Assembly: GCA_022781985.1 (NCBI GenBank)
Contig: JALESH010000013.1
Location: forward strand, 1 to 40,517
DNA from: Lachnospiraceae bacterium
GTDB lineage: Bacteria > Bacillota > Clostridia > Lachnospirales > Lachnospiraceae
Length of the DNA stretch: 40,517 bases
Reading direction: 5' to 3'
Positions 34,789 through 40,517 of the stretch are shown piece by piece; the first letter of the stretch is position 1; every line of letters begins with the position of its first letter. A program made the translations under genes and the position numbers. The notes beneath the pieces were generated by a model, which worked only from the letters and a program-made list of their open reading frames with translations, was not told the origin of the DNA and did not search any database.

Positions 34789-36993
34789 TCAACCCTCTCC
34801 TCTCTCAGATTCCATCAGATATCCGTAAACCCCAAAATCTGACGCTAGCATGTTCTTCCCCGTTTTCTTTTTCTCTCGCTTCAATACCCTCAGGATATGG
34901 ATCATCTCCACCGGCCCTCCTTCTCCCGCTGCCAGAAAGGCTGCCCCTGCCGCTATATTTTTGATCTGGCTGCCGGACAGGGTAAATTCCCTGGCCAGAT
35001 AGGTATAATCCAGCTCCTCCCTTGGCAGGGCCTCAGGAAACACCTGTCTCCATATCTCCTCTCTCTTCTGCTCGTCAGGCAGGGGAAATTCTACAATAAA
35101 CTGGAATCTCCTGCAGAAGGCCTGGTCAAAATTCTGCAGCAGATTGGTTGCCAGTATAATGATGCCCTGATATTCCTCCAGCTTCTGCAGCAGAAATGCG
35201 GTACTGGCATTGGCATACTTATCCTGGGAATCCTTTACCTCGGAACGCTTCCCGAAAAGGGCATCGGCTTCATCAAAAAAAAGGATGCTCTGGCTCCTTT
35301 GCCCCTGCTCAAAGATATTGCCCAGCTTCTTCTCCGACTCTCCCACATATTTGGAAAGGACGGAAGCCATATCCACCCGGTACAGCTCCAGGTTCAGCTC
35401 ATTGGCAATGGCCTGGGCACCCATGGTCTTGCCCGTTCCGGGCGGCCCGTAGAAGATCATGGACACCCCTCTGCCGTAGGCCATCTTTTGTCGGAAGCCC
35501 CAGGCGCCAAACACCTGATGATGATATTTTACCATATTGCAGGCATCTGTCAGAAGCTGCTTCTGGGCATCCGCCAGGATCAGCTCCTCCATGGTATATT
35601 GGGCCGGAATGCGGACGGCATCCTGCCCCAGGCTGTGTACAAGCTGCCTCTGACAGCCGCTGTAAAGGAGCTTTTCCAGGGACTCTGTCCCCTGCTCAGT
35701 CAGCAGTCTGCTCTCTGTCTCCCGGACCACGCGCTCAATGGCTCCTGCCGGCAGCTGATAGGTGGCAGCCAGTCTTTCCGCATCCACCTCTCCCTCCAGG
35801 CTGCTCTCCGAGAGCAGCTCCTGCCAGAGCACCCTGCGTTCCTCCGGGCTCAGAGCCGGAAGCTCCAGCTCCATACATCTCAGCTCTCCTGTTTTCACTG
35901 ACTCCTGCCACTTCTTCCCTGCTGTAAAAATGGGGGTGAGACAGGTATCTGCCAGGCTGTGCAGCATGTCCTCCAGTCCTGAAAAATCCTCCTCGGGCAG
36001 CTCCAGGTCTGCCAGACATACTACGGCGCTCCCCTTCAGCACAGACTCCCTGGCCAGCCTGCGGACTAAAGCATCTGTGGAGTACCGGAGCTGTGTAAGC
36101 CGCTTCATATTCACCATCAGCAGGGGCCGTTGCAGACTTCTGCACAGATGCCGGACGAGAAATTTCTTTCCTCCATCCTGATCCCCTGAAAGATACAGGA
36201 AGCCATGGTCTCCAGCGGCTTCATACATCCTCTTTATAACCTCCACCTGCTCCCGGCGGACCAGCATATCCTTTAAGGGAGCCGAAGGCAGATAGCAGCT
36301 TACGGATCCCCTGAGCACCGGATCCTCACTGTCCATATCATAGATGAACCTTACGATCCTCCGATCCAGATAAAGGGGGATCCCCAGGATGCCCTCCCGC
36401 CTCTCACTGCCCCACAGCTCCTCCAGCCCGCCCTCCAGAAACTGGCATAAAAAGTCCCAGCGGGCTGTCACCCTCTGCTTCAGCTCATACTGCCTCTCCT
36501 CATCCAGGGTAAACATACGGATGCACAGGTCAAGGGTGGGCCTCTTCTTTTCAAAATCATCCTGCAGGACCACAAAGATCCGTTCAAACTGGGTATCTGC
36601 TTCAGCCATGAAAGCCAGCGTGAACAGATACCATTCAAAGGCATCAAATCCAAACATCTGATAAATATATTCCATGGTGATCATCCCGCCCCGGGAAATA
36701 TACTGCCGACTCTTCTCATGAAGCAGCTCCTGCCACTCCATCAGCCTCTCTGTCCCCGCCTCATACTGTGAAATCTCTTCCCCAACAAAAGGCTCCCGGC
36801 ACAGCCCGGCAAGCTCTCTCTTAAACAAAAGCTTACCCTTTATCAAAGAAATCTCCCCCTCCTCGGAGGTATCCACTGCAGCCTGGGAGTAGCGTGAGAC
36901 CCACGCCTTCCCCCAGCCCGTCAGCTCCTTAAAATATTCCTCTGCACTGCTGTAGCACAGAAGCCTCTCCTGGTACTGCTCCTTATCACTCAT
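34789..36993 (-). CDS. eCIS AAA+ ATPase, Afp15/Pvc15-like
   Basis: An AAA ATPase of this type accompanies phage-tail-like injection particles and is needed for their assembly. The 734-aa product has an N-terminal helical region of about 220 residues. A first, degenerate AAA module has the P-loop-like GDQDGGKK at about 270-278. A second, canonical module has GPPGTGKT at about 512-519, Walker B ILFFDEAD at about 570-577, sensor ILATN and CRRF (arginine finger, about 628). A ClpV-type T6SS ATPase would have two full modules and a different N-domain, so Afp15 fits better. It lies behind the tail-protein gene. Confidence 0.88.
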   Translation of the reverse strand: MSDKEQYQERLLCYSSAEEYFKELTGWGKAWVSRYSQAAVDTSEEGEISLIKGKLLFKRELAGLCREPFVGEEISQYEAGTERLMEWQELLHEKSRQYISRGGMITMEYIYQMFGFDAFEWYLFTLAFMAEADTQFERIFVVLQDDFEKKRPTLDLCIRMFTLDEERQYELKQRVTARWDFLCQFLEGGLEELWGSERREGILGIPLYLDRRIVRFIYDMDSEDPVLRGSVSCYLPSAPLKDMLVRREQVEVIKRMYEAAGDHGFLYLSGDQDGGKKFLVRHLCRSLQRPLLMVNMKRLTQLRYSTDALVRRLARESVLKGSAVVCLADLELPEEDFSGLEDMLHSLADTCLTPIFTAGKKWQESVKTGELRCMELELPALSPEERRVLWQELLSESSLEGEVDAERLAATYQLPAGAIERVVRETESRLLTEQGTESLEKLLYSGCQRQLVHSLGQDAVRIPAQYTMEELILADAQKQLLTDACNMVKYHHQVFGAWGFRQKMAYGRGVSMIFYGPPGTGKTMGAQAIANELNLELYRVDMASVLSKYVGESEKKLGNIFEQGQRSQSILFFDEADALFGKRSEVKDSQDKYANASTAFLLQKLEEYQGIIILATNLLQNFDQAFCRRFQFIVEFPLPDEQKREEIWRQVFPEALPREELDYTYLAREFTLSGSQIKNIAAGAAFLAAGEGGPVEMIHILRVLKREKKKTGKNMLASDFGVYGYLMESERGEG

Positions 36994-37058
36994 GTCTGTG
37001 TCCCTTTTTCTGTACTGGATTGTTATGAAATGGTTGGCTCCTGTCTTCCCGGCCCCTG

Positions 37059-38171
37059 TTACTGCAACACAACATTTCCATGCAGCTCCATGCCGTCCGC
37101 GCTGGCTGCCACAGGGGAAGCCAGCACACTGTTGCGGTTCAGATAACAGTGAGTATCCATATGATAGCTGGTATTCAGGAAAATCAGGTTACTCTCCATC
37201 CCGATGGGCAGCATGCATGCCACCACCCTCTGCATGTTCCTCTTCTCCCCCTCGGAAAATTCCCGGCCTTCCCTTTCTTCGATCAGGACTGTCAGGCTGG
37301 AGCTGTCCCGGCCATACAGCTTCTGATACAGAACCAGCTCCTCCGGCCTCTGCTCCATATACTCATACCACTTGAAATATTCCAGCAGCTGTATCCTTTC
37401 TTCGTACAGAAGCTGCAGTACCAGCTGCAGGGCCCACTTTGTCCCCTTTCCTGACTGTATCCGCTGGGCATGGGCAATCAGCCTGCGAAGCCTGTCCGCA
37501 TTTCCATCTCTGACCGCTTCCTTTATGATGATTTCATCCAGACCGATCCACCCTGCCAGCTGGAGCAGATCCTCCTGATCTGCTTTTTCGTAGTCCAGCC
37601 TTATGGGCAGCCTGTCCACCTCCCGCTCCAGATTCATATACATGGTCTGAAAGATGGAGATATAACGCTGGAAGAAATCCTCCTTGGTCTGGTACACCTC
37701 AGGAAAATACTGCAAAAAAGAGTTTTCAGGAAATTCCACACGGGCGCCTTCTATCCGAAAGCAGCAGTCCTCCCGGCCGCTGACCTTCCAGAAGGAATAG
37801 AGGTATCTCCCCCTCAGGCGGGTCAGGAGGATGTCTCTGGCATTGACCCGGCGGATTCCGGAAAGCCCCCGGATCAGCTCCTCCTTATCCTGCAGACTGA
37901 CTCCTGCCTCCTCCAGTATCCCCCGATAATCCTCATCCGCCGCCGCTACCACCACCTCCAGCTTACAGTCATGAAATGCCCCCTCCAGCCGAAAGGACTG
38001 CCAGCTCTCCTGCTCCTCTCCCGAATCAAATACAGGTGCCACATAGATATGGCTTCCACGCCCCTCCCCGGCCAGTGTATAGTCCTCCTCCAGCCGCATG
38101 GAGAAGCATGTCCCCCTTCTCAGGTATAATCCGGCATAATTCAGATATTTTGGCTTGTTTCTCATACCCAT
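37059..38171 (-). CDS. Tail/baseplate protein, gpI (Afp12)-like
   Basis: This protein matches the phage tail protein domain found in contractile tails next to gpJ (P2 gpI, Afp12). The 370-aa product has an N-terminal beta-rich part and the diagnostic block at about 150-212: FLQYFPEVYQTKEDFFQRYI, an FQTMYMNLEREVDRLP helix and LLQLAGWIGLD. A C-terminal domain with a WALQLVLQLLYEE helix follows. It would form part of the baseplate wedge. Starts at 38171 and 38165 are both possible. It follows the gpJ-like gene by 5 bp and precedes the ATPase by 65 bp. Confidence 0.88.
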   Translation of the reverse strand: MGMRNKPKYLNYAGLYLRRGTCFSMRLEEDYTLAGEGRGSHIYVAPVFDSGEEQESWQSFRLEGAFHDCKLEVVVAAADEDYRGILEEAGVSLQDKEELIRGLSGIRRVNARDILLTRLRGRYLYSFWKVSGREDCCFRIEGARVEFPENSFLQYFPEVYQTKEDFFQRYISIFQTMYMNLEREVDRLPIRLDYEKADQEDLLQLAGWIGLDEIIIKEAVRDGNADRLRRLIAHAQRIQSGKGTKWALQLVLQLLYEERIQLLEYFKWYEYMEQRPEELVLYQKLYGRDSSSLTVLIEEREGREFSEGEKRNMQRVVACMLPIGMESNLIFLNTSYHMDTHCYLNRNSVLASPVAASADGMELHGNVVLQ

Positions 38172-38176
38172 ACCCT

Positions 38177-40294
38177 CTATTCCTTATATTCGAAATCCAC
38201 ATCACCCAGATAGGGCAGACAGTCACTGTTCAACAGGATGTCCCCCTTCTCCGTCCTCCTGCCCATTTCCCCGCCCAGAGAAAGGTGCAGCTCCTCCACT
38301 CTTTCCACGATGGCCATGCTCTCCAGCTGCATAAAGATATCGCCATAGGATATGACTGCCCCAAATTCACAGCTCATCTCCTTTTCCCTCAGGTAATCCC
38401 TGAAAAAGAGCCGGATTTCCTCCCTGGCCGTCTGCCTGCTTCCCGCAAGGCAGATGCTTCCGCTGATATTGATGCCGCCATAGGCCGGAGGCACCACCCT
38501 GACTCTGGTATTCAGCATACGGTACCTTTCCAGATAGTCACAGATGTACTCCTGATACCTTACACTCAGCCTGTCTCCATGCCTCATGGCAGCCGGGCAT
38601 ACCACCAGATAGGTGTCATAGGGTTTATAGGTCAGTCCATGGTTGCGGCAGTACTCTTGGGCGGCAACGATCCTGGCTCCACGGATCAGCAGGCCCGGTA
38701 TCTCCTTTACCATTTTCTCATAGTCTCCGGGACTTACGATCCTGCTCTGCTCCAGCACCTTCTCCTCAAACCGCTTTTGCATCTTCTGGAGGGAGTCCTC
38801 TGCCCTTCCTCCCGCCGCCATGGCAGCATTGAAAGCCCTGATATCTCCATAGCTCCTGTCCCGGATCTGGCGGATCTCCCCCGCCCTGACGTTTCCTTCC
38901 TCATAGCTGGAAATACTGCATCTTCCGGCCTTTACGATACACCCTCTGTCAGGTACCCTGCCATGGATGCCGTCCCCGAATCGAATGCTGTTTTTTTCCT
39001 GATCAAAGTAAAAAACACAGTCCTCACAGCCTGCCTTCTCCAGATCTCTGACCTGGCTCCAGTGGGTGTAATACCTGCCTTCTCCCAGCCCTGACTCCAG
39101 CAGCAGCTCCAGCTCATACGGATGATCCAGAGCCAGCTCCAGCTCCTGTCCTGCACAGCCGTCCGTGATGCCTGCCTGCCTCTGAGGAACAAACTCCTCC
39201 TCTACCAGGAAAACCTCTATCACCGTACCTGCAGGGGGCAGGCCTGTCTCTGAAAATACAATCTCTCTCTTCTCATAGTCCACCCGGCAGCCATCCTCCC
39301 GGCCGGACTCATAGGAGCAGCAGATCCGGTAAGCCTGCCGCTCTTCCTCCCACACCGCAACCTCGATCCGGTCTCCCTGTGACACATAATAGGGAATTTC
39401 ATATCTGTTTTTATCCTGCTGTATCTGTATGGAAAGACTGCTGCAGAGTTCCTCCTTCTGTACTACCCTGACCGGATTCAGGAAGCACTTTCCCAGCTCC
39501 GGCGGAACATCATAATAATTTTCTTCCAGTACCGCCTTGAGATAATAGCCCGGACTGATATTGCTGCCGGAAAATACTGCAGTAGGCTTCTCTGCCTTCA
39601 AAGTGAACACACCGCTGCGGAGGAGACCGTTGGTTCCGTCTGAAACCGTTTGTACAGCCGCCCAGCGGCTGCCGTCATAAGCATAAAAGCAGAGTCTGGA
39701 GAGAGAAAAATTCTCCGGCAGAGAACGCCTGGCCGGATTTTCCCTGACAGTAATGAACAGCCGCACCTCCCCTGAAAGGGGCTTTTCAAAGCCAAAATAC
39801 AGGGCTTCCTCTGAGGCGGCTTCTCCGGCAGCTCCAAATACCCTGGCATAGCTCCCGTCCTCACCGGCAAAGGTAGTCAGATCCACAGCCCCTTCCTGCC
39901 CCTGGTATATCAGGCTCCGCAGCCGGTTGCCGGAAATCTCTACCTCCTCCTCACAGAGAAAGCATTTCGGCCCTGCATAGACAGGAAAGCCTTTGGGAAT
40001 ACGGTGGGTGCCCCGCTCTGATCCTGCCTCAAGACAGACCCATGCCTCGGCAGCCTTTCCCGGCAGCTCCTCCACCCCCAGCAGCTTCATGTATTTCTGT
40101 ATATGGATTTTGCCTGTTGCATTCATATAATAATGAAGCATGTCCGTCAGCCATGTATAGATCTCCAGGGTGGTGATGCCGGGATCATGATGGTTAAAGT
40201 CCGTCCACTCGTCCGTCAGCATCGGTATCTTGTGTATGGCACCCTGCAGAAGCTGCTCATAGCTTATATCATCCAGTTCGGGTATCTGCAGCAT
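38177..40294 (-). CDS. Baseplate protein, gpJ (Afp11)-like
   Basis: This is a putative baseplate assembly protein of the gpJ family as found in eCIS (Afp11/Pvc11). Residues about 27-57 hold the hallmark TDEWTDFNHHDPGITTLEIY and LTDMLHYYMNATG. The middle includes YYTHWSQVRDLEKAG, SIRFGDGIHGRVPDRG and VRAGEIRQIRDRS. The C-terminal half has LEQSRIVSPGDYEKMVKEIPG and VRVVPPAYGGINISG, features of gpJ-like wedge proteins. The 705-aa length is usual for eCIS homologues and longer than P2 gpJ. GGAGGAAAG precedes the ATG. It lies 21 bp behind an unidentified partial gene. Confidence 0.9.
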   Translation of the reverse strand: MLQIPELDDISYEQLLQGAIHKIPMLTDEWTDFNHHDPGITTLEIYTWLTDMLHYYMNATGKIHIQKYMKLLGVEELPGKAAEAWVCLEAGSERGTHRIPKGFPVYAGPKCFLCEEEVEISGNRLRSLIYQGQEGAVDLTTFAGEDGSYARVFGAAGEAASEEALYFGFEKPLSGEVRLFITVRENPARRSLPENFSLSRLCFYAYDGSRWAAVQTVSDGTNGLLRSGVFTLKAEKPTAVFSGSNISPGYYLKAVLEENYYDVPPELGKCFLNPVRVVQKEELCSSLSIQIQQDKNRYEIPYYVSQGDRIEVAVWEEERQAYRICCSYESGREDGCRVDYEKREIVFSETGLPPAGTVIEVFLVEEEFVPQRQAGITDGCAGQELELALDHPYELELLLESGLGEGRYYTHWSQVRDLEKAGCEDCVFYFDQEKNSIRFGDGIHGRVPDRGCIVKAGRCSISSYEEGNVRAGEIRQIRDRSYGDIRAFNAAMAAGGRAEDSLQKMQKRFEEKVLEQSRIVSPGDYEKMVKEIPGLLIRGARIVAAQEYCRNHGLTYKPYDTYLVVCPAAMRHGDRLSVRYQEYICDYLERYRMLNTRVRVVPPAYGGINISGSICLAGSRQTAREEIRLFFRDYLREKEMSCEFGAVISYGDIFMQLESMAIVERVEELHLSLGGEMGRRTEKGDILLNSDCLPYLGDVDFEYKE

Positions 40295-40315
40295 TGGCTT
40301 TCCTCCTGTTTTGTA

Positions 40316-40517
40316 TTATTTTAGATCAATATGTATTACATGTTCACCGCTGATAGGCAGGATGAAAGGGCTTTTGCAGACTGCGCTGATGTCCTCCCTG
40401 ATTTCTATTTCCCTGTCCTCCACCAGAGCAGTCACCACCAGCCTTGCCACCACCGCCTCTCGGAGCTGCTTTCTCAGATATGCCTGGATCTGGGAGACCC
40501 TGGGAAAGCTTCCTATC
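40316..40517 (-). CDS. Partial gene upstream of the baseplate gene, 3' end only
   Basis: A minus-strand frame runs in from the window edge and ends with TAA at 40318-40316, giving the last 66 or so residues. The end reads LVEDREIEIREDISAVCKSP and finishes HVIHIDLK. A helical RVSQIQAYLRKQLREAVVARL precedes this. In eCIS operons the gene before the gpJ homologue is often a gp25-like or other baseplate or spike gene. I could not match this C-terminus to gp25, so it stays unassigned. The 21-bp gap to the next gene contains the AGGAGG of the baseplate gene. Confidence 0.6.
   Translation of the reverse strand, partial: IGSFPRVSQIQAYLRKQLREAVVARLVVTALVEDREIEIREDISAVCKSPFILPISGEHVIHIDLK

Noticed and set aside
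34789-36993. Type VI secretion ClpV ATPase
   Set aside because: Only one canonical AAA module is present, the N-terminal region is not Clp-N-like, and the neighbours are eCIS baseplate genes rather than Tss genes.
34789-40517. Prophage as the source of the tail genes
   Set aside because: The gpJ- and gpI-like proteins are of the eCIS type and are followed by an Afp15-like ATPase. No capsid, terminase, portal, integrase or lysis gene is seen. A prophage outside the window cannot be fully excluded.

Overview
The window looks like chromosomal DNA of an anaerobic Bacillota, most likely a Lachnospiraceae-type Clostridia. This rests on the conserved gene order (rpmG-secE-nusG, rplK-rplA, rplJ-rplL, rpoB-rpoC, rpsL-rpsG-fusA-tuf), an L10-leader RNA with a terminator-type attenuator, strong AGGAGG ribosome sites and the zinc-ribbon form of L33. 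The species cannot be fixed from the sequence. All supported genes are on the minus strand except one, a FliD-like gene at 18188-19495.

Reading along the minus strand (right to left), there are three blocks. (1) 40517-32241 is the distal part of an extracellular contractile injection system (eCIS, phage-tail-like particle) operon. It holds the C-terminus of an unidentified protein, a gpJ/Afp11-type baseplate protein, a gpI/Afp12-type tail protein, an Afp15-type AAA ATPase, and then three small or unusual genes. Those three are a Lys/Pro-rich 178-aa protein, a 467-aa protein with three long Gly/Ala-rich hydrophobic segments, and a 174-aa YbjN/type-III-chaperone-like protein. I read the last three as a candidate payload-plus-chaperone set. 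(2) 32183-21938 continues with no visible terminator or promoter into a glycan block: WbpP/TviC-type UDP-HexNAc 4-epimerase, formyltransferase-like enzyme, two deacetylase-like proteins, four GT4 glycosyltransferases and an AsnB-type amidotransferase. All gaps from 40.3 kb to 21.9 kb are about 75 bp or less, so the eCIS genes and the glycan genes may be one transcription unit. (3) 21842-19564 holds a small helical protein with its own promoter, an intergenic structured stretch, an XRE-type regulator with a strong promoter, and UDP-galactopyranose mutase.

A perfect 18-bp inverted repeat then separates glf from the convergent FliD-like gene. From 17872 down to 118 lies the transcription/translation core: L33, SecE, NusG, L11, L1, an inserted CapA-like surface phosphoesterase gene, L10, L7/L12, RNA polymerase beta and beta-prime, S12, S7, EF-G and EF-Tu. 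Vegetative (sigma-A type) promoters with exact 17-bp spacers are visible in front of rpmG, rplJ, rpoB, rpsL and tuf, and hairpin terminators follow rplA and rplL. The promoter in front of rpsL lies within an inverted repeat that could be the rpoC terminator.

The most interesting part is the eCIS-to-glycan junction: a contractile particle locus whose putative cargo, chaperone and sugar-modifying enzymes appear to be expressed together. No tRNA, rRNA, CRISPR array, transposase or integrase gene was seen.
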